From: Verrucomicrobiota bacterium
Lineage (GTDB): Bacteria; Verrucomicrobiota; Verrucomicrobiia; Opitutales; Opitutaceae
DNA length: 64,000 nucleotides
NCBI GenBank assembly: GCA_003641745.1
Contig: QNAI01000007.1
Span: forward strand, 1-64,000
Reading direction: 5' to 3'
The position numbers were made by a program, and so were the translations under genes. Positions 42,854-52,044 of this stretch are shown here, piece by piece. The number at the start of each line of letters is the position of its first letter. The stretch's first letter is position 1. The notes under the pieces are model-generated. The model was given only the letters and a program-made list of their open reading frames with translations, was not told the origin of the DNA and did no database searches.

Positions 42854-45466
42854 TCAGGCGCCGCGGGGTGACACTCCCTTTTCATCACTTATCAGACAGT
42901 CTCTCAGAGCAACCAGGGTGACCGGTATGTCCAGCAGAACGTCAAATCCGGACTCGAGGCAGTCAGCCCGGCCGCGCCCGTCAGTCGGGGCCAGCATCCC
43001 AAGAACTCGGAGTCGACGTCCATCCGACGTGCGGTGATCGGCCCGAATCGCACGGGCAAATTCCATTCCGGCCTCTCCTGCGGCGCCGAGTTCGATGGCC
43101 ACGAGGTCATAACACCCATCCGCGAGCTTCTGCCGGCCTTCGGCGGAGTCCCGGGCGAAGTCCACTCTGCTGCCAAGCCGGTCCAAAAGCAGGGCGAGCA
43201 CCTTCCGGTTGATTCGATGCGGCACCACCGCGAGCATCCGGACAGCGGGCGGTTTCCCGGGCTCACAGGTTCCATTTCCGTTTTCGCCGGCCAGATTCCC
43301 CGAAGCATCCTCTCCAGAACCGGGAGGTTCGAAGAGGCGATCAACCCGGTCCTTCAGGTCCTGCGCCTCGGATCTTATACCGGCGGCAAGTTCGCGTTCA
43401 TCATCCGTTTTCGCGCGGGTGACCAGAGTAATGCCCTGCTTCAGCAGTCTCGCTACAGTCGGACGCAATTCGCGATCGACGAAGTCAATCAGGAGTCCTT
43501 CGTCATCCCCGGGGAGTTGGTCCGACAATGCGGAGTCGTTCTCCAAAGGCTCGGGCAGGAACTCGAGGATGGTCACGTAGTTATAGATCTCGCCCACATC
43601 GTTGATGATCGGGGAGATCGTGGTATCCTCCTGGTAGAGGGTTCCGTCCTTTCGGCGATTCACAATCCGGCCCCGCCATACGCGCCCCGTCGTGATGGTG
43701 CTCCACAAATGCCGGTAGAATTCCTCTCCGTGGTGGCCGGATTTGAAAAGTCGGGGATTTGCCCCTCTCACCTCATCAAGTGAATATCCCGTGACTTCGG
43801 AGAATCGTGGATTGACGTAGGTGATGGCACCTGTCCGGTCGGTGATCATGACACCGGTTGGGCTCTGTTCGACCGCCCGCGACAGTTCGCGCAGTTTCAG
43901 GTTGATCAGGTGCAGTTCCCTGTTTGCATCGCTGATTTTCCTGCCCTGGGTCTCGAGCGTCTCTTTCTGCCGGATGATTTCCGTGTTCTTCTCCTTCAGC
44001 GTGATCTCAGCCCTGCGTTTGAGGCGATAGCGGCTGTGAAGAACGACCAGGCAGATCAGAGTGGCGCCGAACGCCCCAATCAATGAGTTGCGCATCAGGT
44101 TACCCACCCGATTTCTTTCGTCCAGAAGAGTGATCTCCTTCTCGTTACGATCGATCGTGAGCTGGTGAAGATCCCGTTCGAGGTTCAGCAGTTCAATCTC
44201 GCTATCCTTCTGCTCGGACGCGTATCGCGTCTGAAGCTCCGCCATGCGCCGCGCCCCCTCTCGGCTGATGATCCGCCCGTCGATCCGTTTGGCCTCAGTC
44301 AAGGACATATAGGCCTCAGCGTACGACCCCTTTTCCGCCTGAACCTCGGCGAGGTTGGATACGAGATCCCTCAAAGTAATTCTGTCCTCTGCCAGACGCG
44401 CAAAATCGATGCCCTCCTCCAGCGCATCGGCGGCCTCGTCCAGTCGACCGAGGTGCCGGCAGGCAATGCCGACATGCAGCAGTGAGAATCCAAGCCCACC
44501 GGGTGTACCAAGGGCGCGATTGATCTCCAGAGCTGCTTCGCTCGATCGAAGGGCCTCCTCATGATCCCCCAGTTCATTATAGACCAGGCCGACATGGTTG
44601 AGGGAGATCGCGATCCCCTCGGGGTTCGCCTGTTGTTTCTCAAGTTCGAGCGACAGGAGGTGCAGTTCGAGCGATTCCTCGAGTCGCCCCTGCTCCCGGA
44701 AGGCTCGCCCCAGATTGTCGAGAACATCAGCCAGGCCGGTTCGATCGCCGAGCGCTTCATAGATGGAGCGAGCCCTTTCCAGGTAGGCCTGCGACCGGTC
44801 GAGATCCCCTGTCTCATAACTGACAACAGCGAGATTATTGAGGGTGGCGGCAATCGATTGCTCGTCCCCAATGCGTTCCTTAGCCCGCAGGCTCTCGAGG
44901 TAATAGGAGGTGGCCTCGGAATAGCGCCCGGTTCGAGCATGGATCAGCCCGATATTATTGAGCGTTTTGGCGATCTCGCCGGGATCGCCAACCTCCCGTC
45001 GCAGCCTGAGGGACGCGTCGGCCAGCTCAAGAGCTTCGTTGACCCGTCCCTCAACAAGAGCAACGCCCACCAGTTCATTCAGGGCCGATGCCAGAATTTG
45101 CGGTTGATCCAGCCCTTCGACCAGTTCCCTGGCGCGGTTCGCCTCCCGGCCCGCTCGGCTGCAATCGCCCATCTCTCGAACCAACCCGGCGATGAAAATC
45201 CTCAACACTGCCTCGGTCATGGGATCCGGAACGCCCGCCCGCCCCAAGCCGCCCTCGGCAAGTTCCAAGGCCATGACAGGGTTTTCCTCAGAGAGTCTCT
45301 CGATTTCCTGAATCAAGGTTTCGAATTGCTCGTCCGTCCGGCCCCACACGGCACCGATCCCGATCACCCAGATCGCCCCAAAGACCACCAGGTTTCGGAT
45401 CGCGCATACACGCAGATTCAGACACCCTTTGTGGGTTTGGAGGATGCTGGCATCACGTTTCACCAT
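42854..45466 (-). CDS. TPR-membrane-PAS protein with pseudo-receiver, no kinase domain
   Basis: The protein is 870 residues. A signal or membrane segment (LVVFGAIWVIGIGAVWG) is followed by about eight periplasmic TPR units (residues 50-390; LNNIGLIHARTGRYSEATSY), a coiled coil, a membrane helix (458-476) and a PAS domain (530-640; GAITYVNPRFSEVTGYSLDE). A helical linker at 655-715 looks like the place of a kinase dimerisation domain but lacks the histidine motif, and no ATPase domain follows. Residues 743-865 form a receiver-like domain with Glu792 in the place of the acceptor Asp (YDLVAIELGAAGEAG). It may be a non-phosphorylated sensor scaffold. Confidence 0.8.
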   Translation of the reverse strand: MVKRDASILQTHKGCLNLRVCAIRNLVVFGAIWVIGIGAVWGRTDEQFETLIQEIERLSEENPVMALELAEGGLGRAGVPDPMTEAVLRIFIAGLVREMGDCSRAGREANRARELVEGLDQPQILASALNELVGVALVEGRVNEALELADASLRLRREVGDPGEIAKTLNNIGLIHARTGRYSEATSYYLESLRAKERIGDEQSIAATLNNLAVVSYETGDLDRSQAYLERARSIYEALGDRTGLADVLDNLGRAFREQGRLEESLELHLLSLELEKQQANPEGIAISLNHVGLVYNELGDHEEALRSSEAALEINRALGTPGGLGFSLLHVGIACRHLGRLDEAADALEEGIDFARLAEDRITLRDLVSNLAEVQAEKGSYAEAYMSLTEAKRIDGRIISREGARRMAELQTRYASEQKDSEIELLNLERDLHQLTIDRNEKEITLLDERNRVGNLMRNSLIGAFGATLICLVVLHSRYRLKRRAEITLKEKNTEIIRQKETLETQGRKISDANRELHLINLKLRELSRAVEQSPTGVMITDRTGAITYVNPRFSEVTGYSLDEVRGANPRLFKSGHHGEEFYRHLWSTITTGRVWRGRIVNRRKDGTLYQEDTTISPIINDVGEIYNYVTILEFLPEPLENDSALSDQLPGDDEGLLIDFVDRELRPTVARLLKQGITLVTRAKTDDERELAAGIRSEAQDLKDRVDRLFEPPGSGEDASGNLAGENGNGTCEPGKPPAVRMLAVVPHRINRKVLALLLDRLGSRVDFARDSAEGRQKLADGCYDLVAIELGAAGEAGMEFARAIRADHRTSDGRRLRVLGMLAPTDGRGRADCLESGFDVLLDIPVTLVALRDCLISDEKGVSPRGA

Positions 45467-45571
45467 GAAGATACCCCGAAACCGGGGAATCTCATCTTCA
45501 ACGGAGCCGGCGGCGAGGCAATACCGGAGATAGGAGCCGGACCGGTACCCTCAGGGCGGCTTGCAATGGGG

Positions 45572-46042
45572 TCAGGCAAGAGCCCGTGCAAACTCGAGCG
45601 TCCGGGGTTGGACGAGTCGCACAAAGTCGTGGTAGGCCATCTGGATCAGCTGGGAATGGGATCCGGCATTGAACGCGATCACCTGGTCCTCCGCCAGTTC
45701 ATCCGCCACGTAGACAGGCATCCCGTAGAGATATCCAAACGGTGGCATGGCGCCCACCTCACAATCGGGGAACTGGTTCATGAATTCCCTTTCGGTGGCC
45801 AACTCAACCGTCCGGGATTCGGTCAGTTCAGCCAGATGCTCCAGGTCGACCTTCAAGCTGGCCGGAAGCACGGCCATCGCCAACTTCCCATCCAGCTTGA
45901 TCACAACCGTCTTCGCCAGCAGCTTTCCGGGGATATGCGCGGATGCGGCAATCTCCTGAGCGGTGTAAGCTGGTGAATGGGTTATGATCGCGTATTTGAT
46001 GTTCTGCTGATCCAAGTATTCCTTGATGCGTCTGAGTTTCAT
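45572..46042 (-). CDS. YbaK/EbsC-type aminoacyl-tRNA deacylase
   Basis: The protein is 156 residues from the ATG at 46042; the longer frame runs into the divergent promoter region. It shows the YbaK fold: YAIITHSPAYTAQEIAASA, the lysine in LLAKTVVIKLDG, and GAMPPFGYLYGMPVYVADEL near the active cleft. Such proteins hydrolyse mischarged tRNA in trans. The family also includes ProX and Cys-tRNA(Pro) editing enzymes, and which one this is cannot be said from the sequence. It is divergent from the rhomboid gene with 125 bp between the starts. Confidence 0.85.
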   Translation of the reverse strand: MKLRRIKEYLDQQNIKYAIITHSPAYTAQEIAASAHIPGKLLAKTVVIKLDGKLAMAVLPASLKVDLEHLAELTESRTVELATEREFMNQFPDCEVGAMPPFGYLYGMPVYVADELAEDQVIAFNAGSHSQLIQMAYHDFVRLVQPRTLEFARALA

Positions 46043-46167
46043 TGTCGTCGTGGTCCAGGTTTCATTTCCGTCTGCATGCCACCCACACACGGCGGGTTGC
46101 ATACCGCCTTCAGCAGGTTAACCGGCAACGCAAGAGAGTCGAACTCGGCAGAGCGATTCTTCGTCGC

Positions 46168-47082
46168 ATGGACACCATTCCCACCGGTCCGGCAGACCCG
46201 GACGATACGAACGAATCCGGGCTCCATTTCGTATGCCTCTGCCGGAGCCCAAAACAGGCACATGATCTCGGGCTGACTCTTCTGGCGGCAGATCTGGCCT
46301 ATTGGGTAATTCCGGATCCTGACGGTTTTGCCCTGATGGTTGAAAGACCCGATATCGATTCGATCCGGCACCTGCTCTCTGCTCCGGTCGGCATCCAGGA
46401 TAACCTCCTGCAACCCGAACAAGCTCCCGGTTCTTCAACAGTCGGTCCGGTCGCCGCGTTCTGGTCGCTTGTGGCTGCGCTCTCTCTCCTGGCCTTCATC
46501 TCGATGCCCGAGATCGTCTCGCGGGGGGGGCTTCTGGCCGATGGCGTTCTCCAACGCGGGGAATGGTGGCGCCCTGCTACGGCTTTGACCCTCCACGCGG
46601 ACATCGGTCACCTGGTGGCCAACCTTGTGGCCGGCATTCTGGTGACCCTGGCTCTGGCTCAGCGGATCGGAGGCGCTAATGCCATCCTCGCGACGCTCAC
46701 CGCGGGCATCCTCGGCAACGTCCTTGCGGTCCTGATCCGCTATCAAAGCGCCACTCTGTCCATCGGGGCGTCAACCGCCGTCTTCGGCGCCCTCGGGGTA
46801 ATCTGCGCCCTGCCCGGGGTGCTCCGGCACCTGGGTCGCAGCCGGATGAGTTGGGTCCCCCTGGCCACCGGTATCGTCGTTCTGGGCATCTACGGATCCG
46901 GGGACGCTCAAACCGATGTACTCGCCCACCTCACCGGATTCGCCACCGGTTGGCTGACCGGACGAACAATCACCCTGTTCAGGCGAAACTCCGGGACCGG
47001 ACCGGGTATCAACGAAGCCACCCGAGCCATCCTGGCCTGCATGATTCCCCTGCTGGCCTGGCTCTGGGCCCTCTGGTCCTGA
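46168..47082 (+). CDS. Rhomboid-family intramembrane serine protease
   Basis: The protein is 304 residues from the ATG at 46168. A cytosolic N-terminal region (1-90) resembles the small domain found in GlpG-type rhomboids. Six membrane helices follow. The catalytic dyad is seen as Ser202 in SIGASTAVFGALG and His254 in LAHLTGFATGW; the oxyanion residues His148 and Asn152 lie in HADIGHLVANLVAG. It should cleave membrane proteins within the bilayer. The substrate is unknown. Confidence 0.88.
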   Translation: MDTIPTGPADPDDTNESGLHFVCLCRSPKQAHDLGLTLLAADLAYWVIPDPDGFALMVERPDIDSIRHLLSAPVGIQDNLLQPEQAPGSSTVGPVAAFWSLVAALSLLAFISMPEIVSRGGLLADGVLQRGEWWRPATALTLHADIGHLVANLVAGILVTLALAQRIGGANAILATLTAGILGNVLAVLIRYQSATLSIGASTAVFGALGVICALPGVLRHLGRSRMSWVPLATGIVVLGIYGSGDAQTDVLAHLTGFATGWLTGRTITLFRRNSGTGPGINEATRAILACMIPLLAWLWALWS

Positions 47083-47218
47083 CCGGAGAGTTCTCTGAAA
47101 TACGGGCTTTATCCCGGGTCACAGATTTGCTAGCCTCGGCCCTTCATCTTGGTCGAGGGCCGGAGGACCCCTGCGAACAAGAACTGTCAGCGATGCACCT
47201 GTCCGATCCTTCTTCGGC

Positions 47219-47917
47219 ATGTCGACCCACGAAAAAGCGGCGGAGAACCAGACCCACTGGAGTATCTTGGTGGCGGAAGACCATCTGATGGTCCGCGAGG
47301 GTCTGATTGCGCTATTGGAACAGGACGATCGGATCGAAGTCGCCGCCCGAGCCGCCTCGGCCGCGGAAGTGAAACAAGAATTGCGCACCCACCAGATCGA
47401 CTTGGTTCTCCTGGATCTCATGCTTGGCGATTCAGACGGGGTCACCCTGATCAAGGACCTGCTCGGGGAATTCTCCAACCTCAGGATACTCGTCATTTCG
47501 GCCCACAACGACCCGCTCTTTGCCGAACGTTCACTCAAGGCGGGCGCTCTCGGCTTTCTGACCAAGGAGGAGCCTGCAGATTCCATCTTTACGGCGATCG
47601 AGTCCGTGATGAACGGGCGGTTCGCCATGACCGAGAGCCTGGCTTCATCGATCCTGAAACGGCGCCTGAAGAACCCCAGTCCCGGAAGTGAACTCAATGT
47701 CGCAAGTCTCTCCGACCGCGAACTCCATGTTTTCACCCTCCTGGGGAAAGGCCTGACCAGCCGGCAGATTTCGGTTCAGTTGAAAGTCAGCATCAAGACG
47801 ATCGACGCCCACCGGGAGCACATCAAAAGCAAGCTGATGATCGAAAACTCGGCCCACCTCATCCGGCATGCCGTCCTCTGGGTTCAACGCCAGGAGGACG
47901 CACGGATCGGCCGTTAA
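47219..47917 (+). CDS. NarL/FixJ-type response regulator
   Basis: The protein is 232 residues. The receiver domain (about 15-130) has VAEDH, an aspartate in VLLDLMLGDSDG and the lysine in LTKEEP. The C-terminal LuxR-type helix-turn-helix is clear: LSDRELHVFTLLGKGLTSRQ and VSIKTIDAHREHIKSKL. It should bind DNA as a dimer after phosphorylation. No kinase gene is adjacent, so it is an orphan; the kinases elsewhere in the window could serve it. Confidence 0.93.
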   Translation: MSTHEKAAENQTHWSILVAEDHLMVREGLIALLEQDDRIEVAARAASAAEVKQELRTHQIDLVLLDLMLGDSDGVTLIKDLLGEFSNLRILVISAHNDPLFAERSLKAGALGFLTKEEPADSIFTAIESVMNGRFAMTESLASSILKRRLKNPSPGSELNVASLSDRELHVFTLLGKGLTSRQISVQLKVSIKTIDAHREHIKSKLMIENSAHLIRHAVLWVQRQEDARIGR

Positions 47918-47927
47918 GAACCGTCTC

Positions 47928-48149
47928 TCAGGACTCGAAAAACCGGCGGCCCTTCAAAAGTCCCAGACCCTCGACCGCGCGATTGCGAACCGGATCTCCC
48001 GTCTGGCTCGAAACATTCACCACCCGCGATCGTCTCCTCCTCGGAAAATGGCGGGAGAGTTCTGAGCGCTCCACGCCCGGCAGATCATCGATCTGCACAG
48101 GGAGATGATTCGAGCCAAAGGCTGTCTTTACTGGCGCCTCCTTCTTCAT
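47928..48149 (-). CDS. Possible small basic protein
   Basis: A 73-residue frame starts with ATG at 48149 and ends just beyond the convergent NarL-type gene. It is rich in Arg and has a believable codon pattern (FPRRRRSRVVNVSSQTGDPV near the middle). There is no recognised domain or strong ribosome site. It may be real because the only neighbour is convergent and leaves a gap, but the evidence is weak. Confidence 0.35.
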   Translation of the reverse strand: MKKEAPVKTAFGSNHLPVQIDDLPGVERSELSRHFPRRRRSRVVNVSSQTGDPVRNRAVEGLGLLKGRRFFES

Positions 48150-48318
48150 CGTCGTACTGGTTTGCGGTCAGTCGTCTGAGTTCACGTCGGAAAGAACAGT
48201 CACACTTCTGGCAGGGTTCGGTCCGGAATCAGGTACCTGTGACAGATTTTTGCCCTTTCACCTGTCTTTCTCTCATCGACAGATCCGACGGTTTTTTTAG
48301 CAGAAAGTTCCCACCTCA

Positions 48319-48369
48319 GGACACTTTGACTGATTGGAGACGGTCATACTCGAATCAATCGAAGTGCCC
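48319..48369. repeat. Dispersed intergenic repeat, copies B1 (plus) and B2 (minus), head to head
   Basis: B1 at 48319-48346 begins GGACACTTTGACTGATTGGA and continues GACGGTCA; it matches copy A in 26 of 28 bases. B2 on the minus strand (48369 to 48343) reads GGGCACTTCGATTGATTCGA then GTA and is closest to copy C. Together they form a palindrome of about 50 bp. Confidence 0.75.
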
Positions 48370-48408
48370 GTCACAACCTCCAAGGGTTCGGGATGGTCGG
48401 CTGAATGA

Positions 48409-48436
48409 GTAAGAGACTGTCTCAAAAGTCTCTTAC
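48409..48436. other. Perfect 10-bp hairpin
   Basis: GTAAGAGACT (48409-48418) pairs with AGTCTCTTAC (48427-48436) around the loop gtctcaaa. There is no T-run, so it is not a standard terminator. It may be one end of an unrecognised element or a regulatory site. Confidence 0.6.
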
Positions 48437-48641
48437 AGCCTTGATCGATATCAAGGCATGTTGCCAGCCGACATGACAGGATGAACAACCCTCGCGGCTG
48501 GAAGGCACCGCCCTTTCACCGTGACCGCCCATGAAACGTCACAGAACCCATTCTTCCGCGTGGCGCGGTGAAAGCCGAATCGTCGGTCACCGATCTGTCG
48601 AAGGAGACCCGGGCCTGACGGAAATTCGGTTCGGGCGCCCC

Positions 48642-49406
48642 TTACGGTTCCAATCCCGCCACCGGCAATTCGGTCAGGGCTCCCCCAAGTTGAGCCTGCA
48701 ACCCGTTTCCATCGATAATCTCGATAGTCCGTCCCTCCACCCTGATAAGTTCCTGATTTCGGAATTTCGCCAAGGTGCGCGAAAGGGTCTCGCTGGTGAC
48801 TCCCAGTTGACTGGCAAGTATCCGCTTGCTCATCTGGAGTTCGATTGTTCCCTTCTGCCCGGAACAGGCCTCGGGACAGTTTCTCAGGAGCCAGTGGGCC
48901 AGCCGCGCCTCGACCTGCTTGAACTTCAGGTCTTCGATCAGCTGAACCAGATACTTCAGGTGGAAGCTCATCGAGGTCAGCATGCGGAGGGACAGGTTGG
49001 GATCGCGCCGGACCAGTCCGAGAAAACCCAGTTTTTGAATCAGGATCACCTGGGAACTTTCGAGCGCCACCGCGTCGGCCGGATAAGTGTCGATCGTGGT
49101 CAGCGTGACCTCGGCAAAACAGTCCGGCGAACGGAAAATGCAGATGACCTGTTCCTTGCCATCCGGCATGACCCGATGTACGTTGATCGAGCCCGACTGA
49201 ACGACGTAGAAACCCTCCGCAAGGGTGTTCTCACGAAAGAGGTACTCACCCCGCTTGAGAGACCGGGTCGAACAGACATTCGCCACCGAGGTGAGATCGG
49301 CCTCGGAAAGGTCGGCAAAAAGGCGGCAGCGACGCAGGGCGGCTGTAATTCCAGTCAGTCGCCGCGCCTCGACCGGGGATCTGGAAGCAGGGGGCATTCC
49401 CACCAT
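48642..49406 (-). CDS. Crp/Fnr-family transcription regulator
   Basis: The protein is 254 residues from the ATG at 49406; the longer frame needs a TTG start. The cyclic-nucleotide-type beta-barrel (about 25-140; GEYLFRENTLAEGFYVVQSG) is followed by the dimer helix and a winged helix-turn-helix with MSKRILASQLGVTSETLSRT. It lacks the N-terminal Cys cluster of FNR. A candidate FNR-type site overlaps its start region (49420-49433), which suggests self-regulation. It is divergent from a DUF2249 gene, a pairing often linked to nitric oxide or low-oxygen response. Confidence 0.9.
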   Translation of the reverse strand: MVGMPPASRSPVEARRLTGITAALRRCRLFADLSEADLTSVANVCSTRSLKRGEYLFRENTLAEGFYVVQSGSINVHRVMPDGKEQVICIFRSPDCFAEVTLTTIDTYPADAVALESSQVILIQKLGFLGLVRRDPNLSLRMLTSMSFHLKYLVQLIEDLKFKQVEARLAHWLLRNCPEACSGQKGTIELQMSKRILASQLGVTSETLSRTLAKFRNQELIRVEGRTIEIIDGNGLQAQLGGALTELPVAGLEP

Positions 49407-49419
49407 ACTCAGCAAGGGT

Positions 49420-49433
49420 TGGATCAGGATCAA
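49420..49433. promoter_or_regulatory. Candidate Crp/Fnr binding site
   Basis: TGGATCAGGATCAA matches the FNR-type palindrome TTGAT-N4-ATCAA in nine of ten defined positions. It lies in the 93-bp divergent gap between the Crp/Fnr gene and the DUF2249 gene, 14 bp from the regulator's ATG and 66 bp from the DUF2249 start. Confidence 0.5.
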
Positions 49434-49499
49434 GGGTTAAGGCTGTTGTTCGAATCTGGATGGCCCTGCTTTGGGCAACAGTCCCATGAGGATGCCATC

Positions 49500-49748
49500 A
49501 TGAGAAAATCCCGGACAAACCCCGTCGAACTCGACATCCGTCCCCTGATCGAGGTCGGCCATCCCCCTTTCCAGAAAATAATGGAAACCGTGGGCGCTTT
49601 GCCCCCAGGTGCGGGCTTCCGATTGATCGCTCCTTTCGAACCGACCCCTCTCTACCCACTCATGACGGACAAAGGGTTCGATCACAGCCCCACGCAGATG
49701 CCCGATGGTTTCTGGCAGATTGAATTCACCCGGAGTACCCCGTCCTGA
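49500..49748 (+). CDS. DUF2249 small protein
   Basis: The protein is 82 residues from the ATG at 49500; the longer frame is antisense to the Crp/Fnr gene. The sequence LDIRPLIEVGHPPFQKIMET followed by GFRLIAPFEPTPLYPLM is the DUF2249 signature. These small TusA-like domains often sit beside hemerythrin or Crp/Fnr genes concerned with nitric oxide and oxygen, but no activity has been read from this sequence. It is probably controlled by the divergent regulator. Confidence 0.85.
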   Translation: MRKSRTNPVELDIRPLIEVGHPPFQKIMETVGALPPGAGFRLIAPFEPTPLYPLMTDKGFDHSPTQMPDGFWQIEFTRSTPS

Positions 49749-49812
49749 CCCCGGTCGGTCCGAAGGCGGAATTGCTCAATGTCGCCGGTGAGGAGTCTCC
49801 ACCACTCCGGTT

Positions 49813-52044
49813 TCAGGTGATCCGGAGCACCGGCCACCTGGTGATGATATTTCCGCCCGAGCCTCGTCCCTTGACCCCAAGGGTGGCAAAATTGAATTCG
49901 AAATCCTTGATTCGGGCCCGGCACCGTCCTGACAGCTTCACCCGCACGATGGGCGGGTCTCCCTCATCGTTGATCGAGAAGTAGTGGACCTTCGAATCCT
50001 TGTGCCCGCGCCCCAGATGGTAGGACTTGTCGCGGGTGACCCCCGCGATCCGGAATCTCTTGGCCAGGGTTCGCCCTGACCCGCCATCGAGATAGGCCAG
50101 ATGATAGACGGAGGTCTCATCCTTCCGGTAGAGGGCCAGGTGGATGATGTCCTTGCCCATGAAGACCTTGTCCCCAACTCGAGAAACCTTCATGGTCCCG
50201 TCCCGCATGAAGCAGATGACATCGTCGAGAGTGGAGCATTCGCAGACCAGTTCCTCCTTCTTCAGGCCGGTCCCGATAAAGCCCTCCTTCCGGTTGACGT
50301 AGAGCTTCTCGGTGACCAGGGCGATCTTCTTCGCGGCCACCGTCTTGATCAGGTCGATCACCGTCCGGCGTTCCCTTCCCCGCCCATACTTTTCCTTCAG
50401 ACGGGTGAACCAGGCGATGGCGTGGTCAACCAGTTTTCGGAGGTGGCGTTTCACCGCGCGCATTTCCTTCTCCAGCCCCTTTACATGTTCCTCAGCCTGG
50501 AAGCGGTTGTAGGCCGAAATTCGTTTGATCCTGATCTCGGTAAGACGGACGATGTCGTCCTCCGTGACCGGTCGTCGGAGCCGGTCCAGAAAGGGCTCAA
50601 GACCGGTCCGGATCTCGGACAGGACGCTTTCCCATGTCTTTGATTTTTCGATACGTCGGTAGATGCGCTCCTCGATGAAGATCCGCTCCAGCGACTCGGC
50701 ATGCCACTTGTCCTCGAGTTCACCGAGGCGAATCTGGAGCTCCTGCTTGAGCAATTCGATGGTCCGCGCCGTGCTTCGGCGAATGACTTCACTCACACTG
50801 GTAAAGAGCGGTTTGTCGTTCTCGATCAGACAGGCGTTTGGCGACAGGCTGACCTGGCAGTCGGTGAAAACAAAAAGCTGGTCGATGGCGTTCGAGGTGT
50901 CCGTCCCCTGGGGCAGATGCACCAGAATCTCCACCTTTTCGGCCGTATTGTCATCGATGTGCCGGACCTTGATCTTCCCCTTGGCCGAAGCGGCAATGAT
51001 CGAATCGATCAGCGATGTCGTCGTCGTCCCGTGGGGCAGTTCAGTGATGGCGAGCAGGTACTTGGACCGCTGCTCGATGCGGGCCCGAACCAGCACCTTT
51101 GACCCACGCTGACCGTCATTATAGGCCGAGAAATCCGCCAGTCCGCCACCGGGAAAATCCGGCAGGACCGAGAACTCCTCACCTTTGAGGCAGGCGATGG
51201 ACGCATCGGTCAACTCGTTGAAGTTATGCGGCAGGATACGGGTCGAGAGCCCGACTGCGATGCCTTCGGCCCCACCCACCAGAAGAAGCGGAAACTTGGC
51301 CGGCAAGGTGACCGGCTCCCTCTTTCGCCCGTCGTAAGACGCCTGCCAGACCGTCGTCTTCGGGTTGAAGAGCACCTCCCTGGCAAACGGGGTCAGTCGC
51401 GCTTCAATATAGCGGGAGGCGGCGGCACCGTCGCCGGTGAGCGGATTGCCGAAATTGCCCTGAGGCTCGACCAGCAGCCCGCGCTGTCCCATCGCGACCA
51501 GGGCGGCACAGATGGACGCATCCCCGTGGGGGTGCAAGGCCATGGTCTGCCCCACCGTATTGGCCACCTTGTGAAAGCGGCCGTCATCCATCTCGAAGAG
51601 GGTCTGGAGAATGCGCCGCTGGACCGGCTTCAGGCCGTCGTGAAGATGGGGTATCGCGCGGTCAAGGATCACATAGCTGGCATATTGCAGGAACCAATCC
51701 CGGTACTGACCGGCCAGCGGAGCGCGCTCGCCGGCCTTGCCGTCGCCATCCCCATCGTCGGCGCCCGTCGATCCGGGCTCATCCGGCAGGGGCAATTCCA
51801 CAACCTCCACCACCTTTTTGGCCTTCGGTTCCGCCTTTCTCTTCTTCGGCCTGAGCTTTGGCTTAGGGCTCGGCTTGGGCTTGGGACTCGGCTTGGGCTT
51901 CGAACTCGGCTTGGGCTTCGAACTCGGCTTGGGCTTGGGACTCGGCTTGGGCTTGGGACTCGAACGTTCTTTCTTCGGACCGGGCTCCAGCTCTCCGCTG
52001 AAATCGAATTCGAGCGAATCCTGGATCAATCGCTTCCGCTTCAT
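49813..52044 (-). CDS. parC: DNA topoisomerase IV subunit A (ParC-like)
   Basis: The protein is 743 residues. The winged-helix/tower breakage-reunion domain begins near 110 ([20 protein letters not shown]), with catalytic Tyr212 in [11 protein letters not shown]. The C-terminal part has reduced beta-propeller repeats. Before the domain, residues 28-72 are a Ser/Pro/Lys repeat of the type SPKPKP, followed by more Lys/Arg. It decatenates chromosomes with ParE. It overlaps parE by four bases (52041-52044). A true gyrase A would normally show a GyrA-box; none was seen. Confidence 0.92.
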   Translation of the reverse strand: MKRKRLIQDSLEFDFSGELEPGPKKERSSPKPKPSPKPKPSSKPKPSSKPKPSPKPKPSPKPKLRPKKRKAEPKAKKVVEVVELPLPDEPGSTGADDGDGDGKAGERAPLAGQYRDWFLQYASYVILDRAIPHLHDGLKPVQRRILQTLFEMDDGRFHKVANTVGQTMALHPHGDASICAALVAMGQRGLLVEPQGNFGNPLTGDGAAASRYIEARLTPFAREVLFNPKTTVWQASYDGRKREPVTLPAKFPLLLVGGAEGIAVGLSTRILPHNFNELTDASIACLKGEEFSVLPDFPGGGLADFSAYNDGQRGSKVLVRARIEQRSKYLLAITELPHGTTTTSLIDSIIAASAKGKIKVRHIDDNTAEKVEILVHLPQGTDTSNAIDQLFVFTDCQVSLSPNACLIENDKPLFTSVSEVIRRSTARTIELLKQELQIRLGELEDKWHAESLERIFIEERIYRRIEKSKTWESVLSEIRTGLEPFLDRLRRPVTEDDIVRLTEIRIKRISAYNRFQAEEHVKGLEKEMRAVKRHLRKLVDHAIAWFTRLKEKYGRGRERRTVIDLIKTVAAKKIALVTEKLYVNRKEGFIGTGLKKEELVCECSTLDDVICFMRDGTMKVSRVGDKVFMGKDIIHLALYRKDETSVYHLAYLDGGSGRTLAKRFRIAGVTRDKSYHLGRGHKDSKVHYFSINDEGDPPIVRVKLSGRCRARIKDFEFNFATLGVKGRGSGGNIITRWPVLRIT
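51858..51967. repeat. 18-bp imperfect tandem repeats in the parC N-terminus
   Basis: On the plus strand the unit ctcggcttgggcttgggA or ctcggcttgggcttcgaA is repeated about five to six times. It encodes the Ser-Pro-Lys-Pro-Lys-Pro repeats of ParC. Units differ by single-codon changes (SP or SS). Confidence 0.85.

Larger units (their letters stand above)
47918..48641. other. Intergenic region of 724 bp with repeats and a hairpin
   Basis: The only possible gene is the small minus-strand frame at 47928-48149. The right part holds copies B1 and B2 of the dispersed repeat, arranged head to head (48319-48369), and a perfect 10-bp hairpin at 48409-48436. Nothing else was recognised between 48436 and the end of the Crp/Fnr gene at 48642. 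Confidence 0.55.
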
